Shown here: positions 8,136 to 18,277 of the stretch, piece after piece
How the letters are laid out: every line of letters starts with the position of its first letter
How positions within the stretch are numbered: the first letter of the stretch is position 1
Assembly: GCA_963718635.1 (NCBI GenBank)
Contig: OY970367.1
Location: 4,464,001-4,528,000 of the forward strand
Reading direction: 5' to 3'
DNA from: JAIOQJ01 sp963718635
Lineage (GTDB): Bacteria > Planctomycetota > Planctomycetia > Gemmatales > Gemmataceae
Length of the DNA: 64,000 nt
Program-made: the position numbers and the translations under genes
The notes under the pieces: model-generated
What the model saw: the letters and a program-made list of their open reading frames with translations, nothing else
Told to the model about the DNA's origin: nothing
Database searches by the model: none

Positions 8136-9554
8136 CTAAACCGGCGGGCGGTTCGGAAGTCTAACGACTTCCGCTACGCGAGTAGACGCAACGTAGCGGA
8201 AGTCGTCAGACTTCCGGGGCTCAGCTAGGCATGCGGGCGGAAGCGGAAGTCTGACGACTTCCGCTACGCGGCCATCCGGCCACTTCGCCACTATTTCGCC
8301 GATGCAGAAAAGGTGTTTAAACCCGCGGATGTAGAGTCTGCCGTCGGCCACAGCCGGAGTAGCGTAGACGGGCTCCTTCAAATCGTTCTTGGCAAGCAAT
8401 TCAAATTCTTTGGCGGCCGGGAAGACGAAGACGCCGCCGTCCTCGGTCACGGCGTAAATCTTGCCGTCGATCATAATGGGCGATGAGGAGACCGTGCCGC
8501 CCCCGAGGCGTTCTGTCCAGATTTCGGTTCCAGTTTTGGCATCCGCGCAGACGGCTACGTTTTCTTTGTCGTTGATCCAGAAAATCAGCCCATCTTTGGC
8601 CAATGGCGAAGGGACGTAAGCGGTCCCCTTTTTCTTTTGCCAGAGAAGATTGCTGCTGCTGACATCGCCTTTGCCCGAGGCCTTGATGGCGATCATATTG
8701 CGGTCGCCTCCGCCATCGCCGGAGACAGCAAATATCGCCCCCTGGTGATAGATCGGCGAGCCGACCGTGCGTAAGCGCATCTTGTCGAACTTCCAAGTAA
8801 AGTGCCAAATGACGTCGCCCTGTTTGGGATCGTATGCAGTAACGCCGCCGGTTGAAGCGACGATCAAGTCCGGGCCCGCGTCCGTCTTTTCCAGTAGGAA
8901 GGGAGTCGAATAGCAGGCTCGCTCGGGGTCGCGTTTCTTGCTCCAAGCCGGCTTGCCGGTTTTCGCGTCGAACGCGCGCAGTTCCGCCTTGCTGGCGGCC
9001 TTGTCTTTGCCGTCTCCCTGGTCAATGTTCACAATGACTTTATCACCGACAATCATGGGCGACATGCCCGCTCCGTGATCGCTCTTGAAGGCGCCGAGAT
9101 CCTGTTTCCACTTCATCGTGCCTGAATAGTCGAAGGCCATCAGCATGAGGGCGCCGCCATCCCAGAAGACGGCATAGATGCGCTCGGCATCGGCTGCTGG
9201 GGTGCTCGACGCGTAACTGCTTTTCTGATGCGTATGCGACTGATGCCCGGCGACATCTTTGGTCCACTCGATCGCCCCGGATTTGGCGTTCAGGCAGATC
9301 AAGTAGCGCTGCTTGCCATCATCCGATGCAGACTGAAGAAAGACTTTGCCTTTGGAAACAATTGGTGAAGAATGCCCTTTGCCGGGGATTTCCGTTTTGA
9401 AAAGAATGTTATCCGGCGACCATTTGACGGGAATCGTCGTGTCATCGCTGATTCCGGTTCCGTTAGGCCCGCGGAATCGCGGCCAATCGGCCGCCGCGGC
9501 GCTGCTACAAAAGGCAAGGAGCAATAAGCAGAACTTCAAATTGGAACCGATCAT
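8136..9554 (-). CDS. Secreted PQQ-type beta-propeller protein with a repeat-derived tail
   Basis: Signal peptide (NLKFCLLLLAFCSSAAAA) followed by DWPRFRGPNGTGISDDTTIP, the standard opening of planctomycete PQQ-like WD proteins, and successive blades such as SPIVSKGKVFLQSAS, LICLNAKSGAIEWTK, LRAFDAKTGKPAWSK and SSSPIMIDGKIYAVTEDGG. Probably periplasmic; no catalytic role can be read. The propeller ends at LFCIGE. The last ~50 residues (containing VAEVVRLP twice) are encoded by three copies of a palindromic repeat (8154-8268) that replaced the original stop. Start at 9554 is preferred because AAAGGT lies seven bases upstream; 9560 is also possible. Confidence 0.9.
   Translation of the reverse strand: MIGSNLKFCLLLLAFCSSAAAADWPRFRGPNGTGISDDTTIPVKWSPDNILFKTEIPGKGHSSPIVSKGKVFLQSASDDGKQRYLICLNAKSGAIEWTKDVAGHQSHTHQKSSYASSTPAADAERIYAVFWDGGALMLMAFDYSGTMKWKQDLGAFKSDHGAGMSPMIVGDKVIVNIDQGDGKDKAASKAELRAFDAKTGKPAWSKKRDPERACYSTPFLLEKTDAGPDLIVASTGGVTAYDPKQGDVIWHFTWKFDKMRLRTVGSPIYHQGAIFAVSGDGGGDRNMIAIKASGKGDVSSSNLLWQKKKGTAYVPSPLAKDGLIFWINDKENVAVCADAKTGTEIWTERLGGGTVSSSPIMIDGKIYAVTEDGGVFVFPAAKEFELLAKNDLKEPVYATPAVADGRLYIRGFKHLFCIGEIVAKWPDGRVAEVVRLPLPPACLAEPRKSDDFRYVASTRVAEVVRLPNRPPV
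8154..8268. repeat. Three palindromic repeat units, family C
   Basis: Units at 8154-8178 and 8244-8268 (CGGAAGTCTGACGACTTCCG then CTACG, the first with one change) and an inverted unit at 8192-8216. One further complete but slightly diverged unit and one truncated unit lie at 31717-31765. Here the repeats overlap the end of the PQQ gene and are translated in frame. Confidence 0.85.
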
Positions 9555-9705
9555 TGTCATTACCTTTCGGATGCATCACGGATAATATTCATGCGCTAAA
9601 GCGCGAGAGTCGTCACATATGCTTGTACAGTATTGAACGCTCAATCGAGCGCTGCGTATCGGATGACACCAGATTGAACTGGCTATTTGTAGCACCGCTA
9701 CACTT

Positions 9706-9900
9706 TCAAAAGGATCGCATAGGCAGCGCCTTGCCAAAATCCTCATAGATCTCCACGACTGCGGCCAGGGCATCGGGAACATTTGCCCAGGCGGCTTCCA
9801 AGGTGTCGCCTTCCGTAATTAGTTCTGGTAATGTTGGCGAAGTAACGACGTAGCCGCCCTCCGATTGAAGGGTGAACAGTAAGGGAACGCGGTAAAGCAC
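9706..9900 (-). CDS. HicB-like protein, no HicA partner
   Basis: A 64-residue HicB-type domain: YRVPLLFTLQSEGGYVVTSP, LPELITEGDTLEAAWANVPD and ALAAVVEIYEDFGKALP follow the HicB pattern of a beta-hairpin and helix that binds HicA toxin. The GTG start at 9900 has GGGAGA upstream. The stop comes right after a TTTT run at about 9713-9716; removing one T would extend the frame by about 44 residues to 9576, including SSIWCHP, which is like HicB C-terminal tails. No HicA-like reading frame was found within 300 bases on either side, so this may be a solitary regulator or a relic. Confidence 0.7.
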   Translation of the reverse strand: MLYRVPLLFTLQSEGGYVVTSPTLPELITEGDTLEAAWANVPDALAAVVEIYEDFGKALPMRSF

Positions 9901-10051
9901 TATTCAGTCTCCCAAAGACTCTTCTCCGATGATTCTCTAACGAACCGGCGCTGCCGTCAAGTGTCGAGTCTGCCCAGCCCGATGCAAACTTCTACCATAC
10001 AATGTACACGACCGTACGTGCCGAAACCCGCGCTTGAAGGATGAACCTGCC

Positions 10052-11078
10052 GTGTCGAATGACCGCATCAGCGAATATCTGACTCAGTTTGCTCAAACGC
10101 GCGGCGCAGATGGTGGAGCAGCTTCGGCGCGTGGTGGTGGGTCAAACGGAGGTGATCGAACAGCTGATGGCCGCCATTTTTACACGAGGTCACTGTCTGC
10201 TTGTAGGGGTGCCGGGCCTGGCCAAAACGCTGATGGTATCGTCGATGGCACAGATCCTTGATGTCGCCTTCAAGCGAATCCAGTTCACCCCCGATCTGAT
10301 GCCTTCGGATATCACGGGGACGACAATTCTTGATGAAAACGAACAGGGGAAGCGTGAGTTCCGCTTCGTAAAAGGACCCATATTTGCAAATATCGTGCTG
10401 GCGGATGAAATCAACCGCACCCCGCCAAAAACGCAGGCGGCTTTGCTGCAAGCCATGCAAGAGCGCGAGGTGACTGCCGGACAGGAAACGTACAAGTTGC
10501 CCGATCCGTTTTTCGTCATCGCCACGCAGAATCCCATCGAACAAGAAGGCACCTACGTCCTGCCCGAAGCCCAGCAAGATCGTTTCATGTTCAACGTCAA
10601 AGTGGATTATCCGGCCATCGATGAGGAGAAGCGGATTCTTTCGATGACGGCGAAAGACGAAGTGAACGAGATTCAAAAGGTTCTATCCGGCAAGGCGATT
10701 GTGAACTTACAGAAACTCGTGCGCAGTGTGCCAGTCGGCGATTTCGTCATTGATTTTGTGACGCGGCTGGTGCGAGCATCCAGGCCGAAAGATCCTTCAG
10801 CGCCTGACTTCATTAAGAAGATGGTCGATTACGGCGCAGGAGTTCGTGCGGGTCAATATCTCATTCAGGCGGGCAAAGCTTTTGCCGCGATGGACGGCCG
10901 CTTCAGCGTGGCGATCGACGACATTCGCAAGGCAGCGCCGCCGGTGTTGCGGCATCGAATCGCGACGAATTTCCAGGCGCAGGCCGAGGGCAAAACCAGT
11001 GAGGACATCATTGCCGAACTGCTAAAGGCGGTCGGTGAGCCAGAGCCGCCCAAATACGGAGCCAAGAAACGGCTTTAG
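10052..11078 (+). CDS. MoxR family AAA+ ATPase
   Basis: Chaperone-like ATPase thought to remodel partner proteins, often with von Willebrand-type or DUF58 proteins. Walker A is GVPGLAKT (about residue 41 counted from the ATG-frame start at 10089), Walker B VLADEINRTPP, sensor 1 VIATQNPIEQEGTY, and the lid domain follows (FIKKMVDYGAGVRAGQYLI). The N-terminal stretch SNDRISEYLTQFAQ from the GTG at 10052 is in another frame that joins near 10096-10110 in a CG-rich run, consistent with a lost CG. If that is wrong, the gene starts at 10089. No DUF58 or VWA gene follows, which is unusual. Confidence 0.92.
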
Positions 11079-11144
11079 CGATTGAGAGTTCGTCACTCAT
11101 GCTCGGAGTAGCTTTGGTCGCCCTTAAACACAGGATGTATTGTT

Positions 11145-12113
11145 ATGACACAACTTCGTTCGGTCTGCTTTGTAGTTGCCCTGCTCATTGCAGGCATTTG
11201 GTCGTCGGCATCAGCTGCTGACCCGGCTCGGTTTTTTCCGGCCGAAACCGACATCGTGATTTCGTTAAACGTGCGCCAATTGCTCGATTCCCCGCTCGTC
11301 AAACAGAACGCACTAGATTTGATCAAAACAACGCTCGCGGCGAACAAGTCGCTCGGTGGCGCCATCAGTGCACTGGGGCTTGATCCCTTAACCGATTTTG
11401 ACCGCGTGTCGATCGGCATGGGCCTGGATGACATCAGCAGCCCAAAAGCGGTGGCGGTCATTGATGGCAAATTTGATGTGAAAAAAATAACGGATGTCAT
11501 CGAAGCGCAGGCCAAAGAAAATCCGAAACAGTATGGAGTTGAGGTCGTCGGCGGCAAGACGATCTACAAGATCGCAACACCCAAACAACCTGTGCCGATG
11601 TATCTGGCGACAATCAGTTCCAGCGTCCTTGTGTTTGCTTCCGTCAAAGAACAACTGGGCGACGCCTTCGCCGCAGCCGATGGCACGCGCAAGCCGGTTA
11701 TCAAAAGCGAAGTTGTCGATCTCCTATCAAAGGCGGACAGCAAGTCTTCACTGTTCATCGTCGCAGTTACTAAAGGGAAGCTGGAAGCCCTGCCTCTTCC
11801 CGATGCCGAAATCAAAAAGCTGTTAGACCAAATCCAAACGGTATCAGTTGATCTGAAGATCGAGAAAGACGCTCGCTTGGAGATGGTGCTCGGCACACCC
11901 GGCACGGATCAAGCGAAGAAGATACATGAAATCGTCGGAGGCGGGCTCGAGTTGATCAAGCTGCAAATGAAGGTTGCCCTAGCGTCGCAGCCCGACCTAC
12001 AACCACTGCTCGAACTGTCGAACTCGCTCGCCGCCGCTCAAAAAGATAAGTCGGTGGTCATCACCGGCCAACTCAGCAGCGAAGCAGCCGCGAAAATGCT
12101 GAAAAAGAACTGA
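11145..12113 (+). CDS. Secreted protein of unknown function
   Basis: A 322-residue protein with a clear signal peptide (RSVCFVVALLIAGIWSSASA, cleavage near residue 24). The mature part begins ARFFPAETDIVISLNVRQLL and continues with alternating strands and amphipathic helices and a Lys-rich C-terminus. The opening resembles exported planctomycete proteins that carry DUF3352-like repeats, but I do not recognise a family with confidence. It follows the MoxR gene by 66 bases in the same direction and may be cotranscribed. Confidence 0.8.
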   Translation: MTQLRSVCFVVALLIAGIWSSASAADPARFFPAETDIVISLNVRQLLDSPLVKQNALDLIKTTLAANKSLGGAISALGLDPLTDFDRVSIGMGLDDISSPKAVAVIDGKFDVKKITDVIEAQAKENPKQYGVEVVGGKTIYKIATPKQPVPMYLATISSSVLVFASVKEQLGDAFAAADGTRKPVIKSEVVDLLSKADSKSSLFIVAVTKGKLEALPLPDAEIKKLLDQIQTVSVDLKIEKDARLEMVLGTPGTDQAKKIHEIVGGGLELIKLQMKVALASQPDLQPLLELSNSLAAAQKDKSVVITGQLSSEAAAKMLKKN

Positions 12114-12178
12114 GCAAGGGCGAGCCAAGCTGCGTAAGCTGCCGGGTGAAGAGAGAACCCGGCGAAGGGTGCCAGATT

Positions 12179-12404
12179 CGCCGCCACCCCGCTTGTCGGG
12201 GTGGAGCGCACGTTCATCGCGAGAAACCGTTCGCTTCTGAGACCCGCCGCCACCCCGCTTGCCGGGGTGGAGCGCCGGTTCGTGACCGGAATCTAGCTAT
12301 GAACCGGCGCTCCACCCCGGCAAGCGGGGTGGCGGCGAATTATCAAACGACGACCCATTCTAGCTATGAACCGGCGCTCCACCCCGGCAAGCGGGGTGGC
12401 GGCG
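12179..12404. repeat. Cluster of four palindromic repeats, family B
   Basis: Core CCGCCACCCCGCTTGCCGGG is present forward at 12179-12209 and 12245-12281 and inverted at 12301-12337 and 12368-12404. Each unit is itself a hairpin (CACCCCG/CGGGGTG). The last two copies share a further upstream stretch (TCTAGCTATGAACCGG), making a 67-base direct repeat. A partial family-E sequence (GAGCCAAGCTGCGTAAGCTG) lies at 12122-12141. The repeats fill the 325-base gap between two convergent genes (12114-12438). Confidence 0.85.
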
Positions 12405-12438
12405 AGTTAACAGAAAAACTGATCGACTCAGTGTCTGC

Positions 12439-14106
12439 TCACGGCATTTTCGACGAATACGAACGATAACGGTTTAAGGGGTCTTCCAATTTGGCAAGGC
12501 TCAGATTTTTTGCGTTGCGTTCCAGCGCGTCAGCCGTCATTCTTTTCCAGCGGTCATAACGCCATAGAAAATTATCGACTGACTTGGTCGATTTCCCCTT
12601 GGCCACGATAGGCTGCACCATCACTTTTTTGAACTCGGCGTCCGATTCGGCAGGCATGTCATGGAAGGCGTAAACGATCCCTCGCCCTAACGTACTGAGC
12701 GTTGGAAAATACTGATTCTTCTGGGAAAAGAAGCTTTGCGCTTCGACGAGAGCGGGCTTCTTTTTCAAGTTGTCCAGATCGAAAAGCTCCAACGCTTTGT
12801 CGAGCCGTTCTTTTTTTACTTCGGGGTCTTTGGCCGCAACTGAATCATGAATGTAGAGCATCGCTATTTCGAGGACGGCATTCGTCACTTCCTGATCGGA
12901 TCGAACGCCCTTTTCTTCGAGACGGCGATACAATTCACGCCGGGCCGCCTTGCCAGGATCTTCGAGATTCGCGTAATCGTCATCCACTGGCTTAAGTGCG
13001 ATCGAAGGATTTGATTTCCAATGCAGCGCTGCACCCAATGCAGTCGCCGCCATCAGAATGAAGGCGACCGCGGTCAAGCGCCGCCAGCGCGAAGGCGGGC
13101 CTATCGGCAGCGTTTCACTCGACAAGATCCCCGAGATTTCGTTGGCGTGCGCTGCCGGCAGAGTGGTCGCGCTTTGCGACAAAGAAGCCTGGATGGATGT
13201 CGCCTGGCCGTCTTTCAATCGGGTCAGATCGCGAAGCACCTCGCGAGCCGTCTGGTAGCGATCCTCGGGCTTTTTCGCCATCATCTTATGGACAATGGAA
13301 CAGAGCTCAACGGGCAGGTCGGTCCGGATCTCGGCGAGTTGTTGGGCCTGGCCTTGCACGTGCTGCAACGCGACTTCAAAGGGCGTTTGTCCTTTAAACG
13401 GCGGTTCGCCGGCAAGCATGTGATAGCAGGTGACGCCAAAGGAGTAGATGTCCGAACGGGGATCGACCGGATGGCCTTGAACCTGCTCGGGGCTCATGTA
13501 GAGCGGCGTTCCCATCGTCACGCCGCTTTGGGTGATGTTGAGCGGCTGATCGCCCAGGAAACAACGCGACAGGCCGAAGTCAGCGACCTTCACTTCGCCC
13601 TTGCGCGTAAGCAAAATGTTTTCCGGCTTGATATCGCGATGGACGAAGCCATATTCGCTGGCCCGTTGCAAAGCGGCCGCAATTTGGCGCATGATGGTAA
13701 TCGCGATCGTTACATCCGGCGGCCCTTTGCGATTGATGTAATCGCGCAAGTTTACGCCCTTCGACGTATTCGAGCGCCATGTAGTGCAGGCCATCCGTCT
13801 CGCCGATAGCGTAAATCTGCACGATATTCGCATGCGTGACTCGCGCAACGGCTTCGGCTTCATGGCGAAATCGCTGCAAAGAAGTCAAATTGGCCGCGAG
13901 ATCGGTGCGCAGGATTTTGACTGCAACCTGCGCTTCAAGCTGAGTTGACTGGCAAGATAAACCTGGCCCATGCCGCCGGCGCCGAGCTTGCGGATCAGTT
14001 GAAAATCGCCAAGCGTACGTCCCATCAGATCGATCATGCGCGACGATTGCGGAGCGGGCTGCTCAGCGGGCGGCGTCGGCAAATCGAGCGGATTCTGCAT
14101 AAACAC
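12439..14106 (-). CDS. Membrane-anchored Ser/Thr protein kinase, split by two frameshifts
   Basis: Hanks-type kinase of about 555 residues when joined. The glycine loop is LGAGGMGQVYLAS (about 36-48), the catalytic loop HRDIKPENILL, the metal motif DFGLSR and the activation segment ends MSPEQ. After the kinase domain comes one membrane segment (LTAVAFILMAATALGAALHW) and a ~190-residue extracytoplasmic part without a recognised fold. Breaks: a missing base near 13930 interrupts LKRQVAVKIL, and an extra C in CCC (13757-13759) interrupts YVEGVNLRDYI. Part of a co-directional block with the PDZ and HEAT/propeller genes upstream. Confidence 0.92.
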
Positions 14107-14142
14107 TTTGGCTTACGGGAAGATTCGGATTCCCTTGCGCAA

Positions 14143-14275
14143 CGCGAAAGCTTTGCGCAGCGGAGCGTTGATTAGGCGAGCCGAACTGCGTGAGCAGTCG
14201 GGTTCTGTCATTACCTGGCAGCTTACGCTGCTCGGCTCGCCCGCCGAAAGCGCTCCGCTACGCAAAGCCTTCGCG
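14143..14275. repeat. Nested long inverted repeat
   Basis: Two inverted repeats are stacked. The outer arms are 14143-14167 and 14251-14275 (25 bases, two mismatches; CGCGAAAGCTTTGCGCAGCG). The inner arms are about 14175-14204 and 14213-14241 (GGCGAGCCGAACTGCGTGAG, imperfect). A related half-site lies at 12121-12147. The element sits between the kinase and PDZ genes, and transcripts would fold into one long rod. Confidence 0.8.
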
Positions 14276-14297
14276 TCGCGGCTAACCGAGTTACGCT

Positions 14298-15455
14298 CTA
14301 CCGAATGCTTTTCAGCATTTTCTCAACGGTGGGACGATACTTCTCATCCAGCTTTTCCAGCGATTCGGCGGCCACGGTTTTGCCATCTTCGACAACCTCA
14401 ATGTTGGTGACCTTCACGCCGTTTTCCTCTTTCGTGCCGACCACTTTGAACTGTCGTCCCTCTTCGGAACAAGTAATCGTGAACTGGCCATTCGTGATGG
14501 AGATCGACATCATCGAGAGACGAGGATTGCCATTGCCGAACGCTTCGGGAGGAAAGGGAGCATTGGGGATGCGCGGGAAATTAAAGCGTGGCTGCACCCG
14601 GAACTGGTCCGCGGGCGCCTCGGGAATTTGAACGTCCTTCAAGGTTTCCTTTTTCCCTTTGCGCAGAACGACCATTTCAACTTTCTGATCTGCTTTGATT
14701 TCGCGGACGTTTTTCAGGAGTTCGGCAACGTCGTTCGTCACCGGTTTCCCAGCGATTTCGAGCAGAATGTCGTTCGGCCGAATGCCCGCTTTGTCGGCGG
14801 CCGATTCCGGCGCCACCTGGACGATAACAAGCCCTTGATCTTCTTTCAGATCGAGCTGTTCGGTCAACAGAGCGGGAACCCGCTCCAAGCGAACGCCGAG
14901 CCGGCCATCGCCAAGACGATTGAAACCACGGCCGCCGACCATGATCCGCGCGTTGGGGAACATGTTCGGTTGAAATGGCATTTGCCGTTGCATTTCTTCC
15001 ATCATGCGTTGGACATCGCCGTTGAAGCGTTCGATCTCCTTGGCCAGATCTTCCGGATCGATTGGCTCGATCCGTTGCATGCGCATGTTCGGCTGCTTGT
15101 TCTTGACGAGATCCTGATATTTTTTCGTCGCGTCTTCCAAGTTCTTGCGAGCTTCCTCCGATTTCGGATTTTCCTCGAGCGCTTTCTGCGCGGCCCTTAC
15201 GGCCTCTTTTGCCTTTTGCATGGCATCAATCGGATTCAATTCGACAGGTTTATCGTCAACCGACGGGTCAGGCCCTTTCTTCAGGGAGTCGAGCGCCTTG
15301 CGAACTTCGTCCTGAATTTGATCGACCGATTTCTTTTCGGCTTCCTGGGCCGCCACGTGACGGACGGACACCTGGGTGCTCAACAGCCCGACGCTCAAAA
15401 TGAGCAGGCCGCCACCGAGAAGTAGCGGAAAACGAGTTGATCGAGAACGCTGCAT
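14298..15455 (-). CDS. Exported PDZ-domain protein
   Basis: A 385-residue protein with an N-terminal signal or anchor segment (FPLLLGGGLLILSVGLLS), a charged, probably coiled-coil stretch rich in Lys and Glu (about 40-160, e.g. MQKAKEAVRAAQKALEENP), then a PDZ domain at about 185-275 (RLGVRLERVP, GLVIVQVAPESAADKAGIRP, NDILLEIAGKPV). No protease catalytic domain is present, so it is not a DegP/HtrA enzyme. It could be an adaptor recognising C-terminal peptides in the periplasm. It lies 90 bases downstream of a HEAT/propeller gene on the same strand. Confidence 0.88.
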   Translation of the reverse strand: MQRSRSTRFPLLLGGGLLILSVGLLSTQVSVRHVAAQEAEKKSVDQIQDEVRKALDSLKKGPDPSVDDKPVELNPIDAMQKAKEAVRAAQKALEENPKSEEARKNLEDATKKYQDLVKNKQPNMRMQRIEPIDPEDLAKEIERFNGDVQRMMEEMQRQMPFQPNMFPNARIMVGGRGFNRLGDGRLGVRLERVPALLTEQLDLKEDQGLVIVQVAPESAADKAGIRPNDILLEIAGKPVTNDVAELLKNVREIKADQKVEMVVLRKGKKETLKDVQIPEAPADQFRVQPRFNFPRIPNAPFPPEAFGNGNPRLSMMSISITNGQFTITCSEEGRQFKVVGTKEENGVKVTNIEVVEDGKTVAAESLEKLDEKYRPTVEKMLKSIR

Positions 15456-15545
15456 AATAACCTCCGACAGAAATGGATCTTAGATGATGACGCGGCAACC
15501 AGGCGCCGCCGAATATTTTACGTTCCATCACGTCAATCGGTTCGC

Positions 15546-17319
15546 TCAACGGCGTTTCGCTCGCCATGGCCGGTAAATGTTGTTGTTCGCATTGTTGTTG
15601 TCGAGCTTATAATCCCAGACGGCCTTGTTCGATTTCGGATCAATCTCTTCCACCTTAAACGTGTTCTGATTGCTCACCAGCATGTTGCCATTCGGCAGCC
15701 GTTGGGCGGATGTCGGGAAATTATAAGTCATCACCACTTCCGTTTTCTTCGTTGCCAGATCGACCTCCGCGACATCGCGGGCCCGCGTAATGATCAGCCT
15801 GCCGTTCGGCAGCACTTGCATGCTCGAATTGTAATTGCCGCGCCCTGCGGCGAAAGTATCGAGTTGCTTCCCCGTTTTATCATAAGTGATGATCTGGCCC
15901 TGCTGATTGTAAATCGCAAAGTTGCCATTTCGCAACTTCGCGCCCGATACGATGTCGTATTGCTGCGCGCGTGATGGTCGAAACCGCTTTGCGATTCTGA
16001 TCCCACTCGATGATCTGATGCCGGCCAATCACCACGAGATGACCGTTGCTGAGCCGCTGCAAGTTGATCGGCTGGTTGATCGTTTCCGCCCAAATTTCCT
16101 TGCCGCTGGCCGTATCTCGCTCGCTCACCCGATTATTGTTCTGTTCCGATACAACGACTCGATTGCCCGGCAGCACGACGGCGTCGGTCGGAAACTGCAC
16201 GTTGATGATTTCCCAGCGAGCTTTCCCGTCCGGCGTAATTTCTTTGACGCGCCCGCCAATGCCGCGAATATCCATTTCGATGATCAACGTATAGCCGTGC
16301 ATTCGTTCGGACTGATCAAGCTTGGCGAGGTCCATGTTGGATTCGTTTTCCTTCCACCATTTTAGCCACTCGTCGCGTGCCTTCTCTCGCGAAACCTTGT
16401 CACCGCCAAGCGTGGTGGTGGGCCCCTTTTCTCCCGCCAAGCAAATAAGAATCTCCTCGGCACGCCAAGCTGATTCCGGAGGCGCTTCCGCCATCAACCG
16501 AATCATATCTTCGACAACGTCTTTGTTTTTAGCGATGGAAACCAGCGCGATAGCAATACGCAGTTTGATCTCGGCATCGGTTTCCGTCGCCATGCGCTTG
16601 CGAATTTGGTCGCGCATGGCCTTGTCGCCGCCTCTGGCAAACGCCTCGAGAGCCGCGCTTCGCTTCACCACTTCTTTTGAATCCATAGAGGCCGCGAGCA
16701 CGGCATCGGGCTTGGCATCTTTCATTGCAAGGCCCGCTAGGGCGAGGCGAACGTCGTCTGCTACGACATCGTCTTCCGCCAGAGGCAGATAGTTCAGCAG
16801 CGTCTCAGTAGCGCCTTCCGTTTTCAATTCCGCGAGCAAACGAGCAGCCGAAGAAGCCAGGGTTCGCGTCGGCACTTTCTCGATGTTCTTCAGGCAGCGT
16901 TCGCAGCGGCGCAGCACTTCGGGGTTGGCCGTCCGCTCCGCCTGCTTCAACATGCCAATGGCCGAAACACCGAATGTCTCGATCTGCTCGGAAGCCTGTT
17001 CGCGCCGATCGAAATCGTCGTCGCCGAGTTGCTCAATTAGTCCACGCAAGCGCAGGCGACTGTCATCGCTTACGGTGTGCTTTTGGAAGAAATCCAGAAG
17101 GGCCTTCCCGTCGAAGGCGATGTTGCCTGCCTTGATCGTTTCAAGGTCGGCCTTCTTTTGATCGAATTTCGTTTCGGGCGCTTCTTTGACTTCTTCCTTT
17201 TTCGGATCGGGGGCTTTTTCGACCTTCTTTTCTTGGCCGACAACAAGGCCATTTGCCGGATGAAAGGCGAGTGAAACGACTGCTGTCACAACTAAAACAA
17301 CGGCGATAGCAGTGCGCAT
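15546..17319 (-). CDS. Secreted HEAT-repeat plus beta-propeller protein (copy 2), frameshifted
   Basis: Exported protein of about 590 residues when joined. A strong ribosome site (AGGAGG) precedes the ATG at 17319, giving signal peptide MRTAIAVVLVVTAVVSLAF; an ATG at 17385 is rejected. The first half has HEAT-like helical repeats (LRGLIEQLGDDDFDRREQAS, MLKQAERTANPEVLRRCERC). The second half has propeller strands such as VVLPGNRVVVSEQNNNRVSE and LQRLSNGHLVVIGRHQIIEW. A break near 15965-15971 in a CG run splits STITRAQQYD. Same architecture as 18277-20040, so the two are tandem paralogues. Confidence 0.87.
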
Positions 17320-17498
17320 GTTTCTTGCCTCCTGACTGAAATGGCCATTCATCGTTCTTAGATTTATCATATCGAATTGTTCCAATCAATGCAGAACAAG
17401 CGGAGCTTCGCCGTGAAAACACCGTCCGATTTTGGCAATGCGGTAGATCCCTCTTCCAGCGCTTCCTTCATTTGACTGTTCCAATGAGCTACCCGCCA

Positions 17499-18277
17499 TC
17501 AGCCTTCCCATTGGGTAAAGTCGCGAAGCGAAAGTTCCTCATCGCCGAAGTTCAAAAGACGTAAACCAATCCCGCGCGTAGGACCACCTGGGATGGCAAC
17601 CCAGTCTGTCATCAGGCCGGCTGAGATCTGTTCATCATCGCGGAGCTGCGAGCCGGCGTAAAGCGCCGGGAGGTGTACCGCCCACACCTCTCCGCTCTTG
17701 GCAGTCAGTGAGGCAGGAAGAAAAAACAGGTCTCGCGGCGATTCGCTGCGGCGGATGCGTAAGCTGGCGATCTCCTCAAAGGGAAACCAAGCACAGCGGC
17801 CGTCGACCAGAATTTCAAGGACGGTCGCAAGCAAGTCGTCGGTTTGCGCAGCCCGTCGAACTCGCGGCCATCGACATGTCCGGATACCCAGGGGGCCAGG
17901 CTATCGGCATCATCGAGCCGTTCGACGGCAACCTGGTGACTGCCGTCCTGAAGGGCATTGAGTGCGTTGATGCGGTGGACGCAGTGCTCCGGCGGCGTCA
18001 GCAGAAAATCCGGGTCGCCTTCGTGAAGCATCTGCTGCCGATGTTCCTCTGCGGAAACCAGCCGAGCGTAGGCGTTTAAATATTCATTCCAAACGAGTGT
18101 CGGTTTTGGAACATGGTCGAGGTATCGCCGAACACTGTGGAAGTCGCCCGCAATGAGAGAGAGATCGGCTGCCATCAGAAGGGCATCCGCGCCGGCTGAG
18201 CCGTCGCGGATAATGCAGTCCTGCTCCGCCAATGCCTCACGGATTCGGCCTTCGTGCAATAATCGAAGCACTTCCAT
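17499..18277 (-). CDS. ImpE/TagJ-like protein, frameshifted
   Basis: Resembles ImpE (TagJ), an accessory protein of type VI secretion that binds the sheath protein in other bacteria. The N-terminal half is TPR-like (VLRLLHEGRIREALAEQD, ALLMAADLSLIAGDFHSVRR); a family region DGREFDGLR precedes the C-terminal half ILVDGRCAWFPFEEIASLRI, then PRDLFFLPASLTAKSGE. A missing C at 17841-17842 (CCC to CC on this strand) separates the halves. About 260 residues. The ATG at 18277 shares a base with the TGA of the upstream gene (TGATG). No other type VI gene is visible, so its partner here is unknown. Confidence 0.82.

Noticed and set aside
13021..13809. 262-codon frame on the + strand opposite kinase A
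   Set aside because: Antisense shadow of the kinase catalytic domain, whose motifs are unmistakable on the other strand.
14628..15425. Long 265-codon frame on the + strand opposite the PDZ gene
   Set aside because: It is the antisense of a clear PDZ/signal-peptide protein, has no ribosome site and has no family resemblance.
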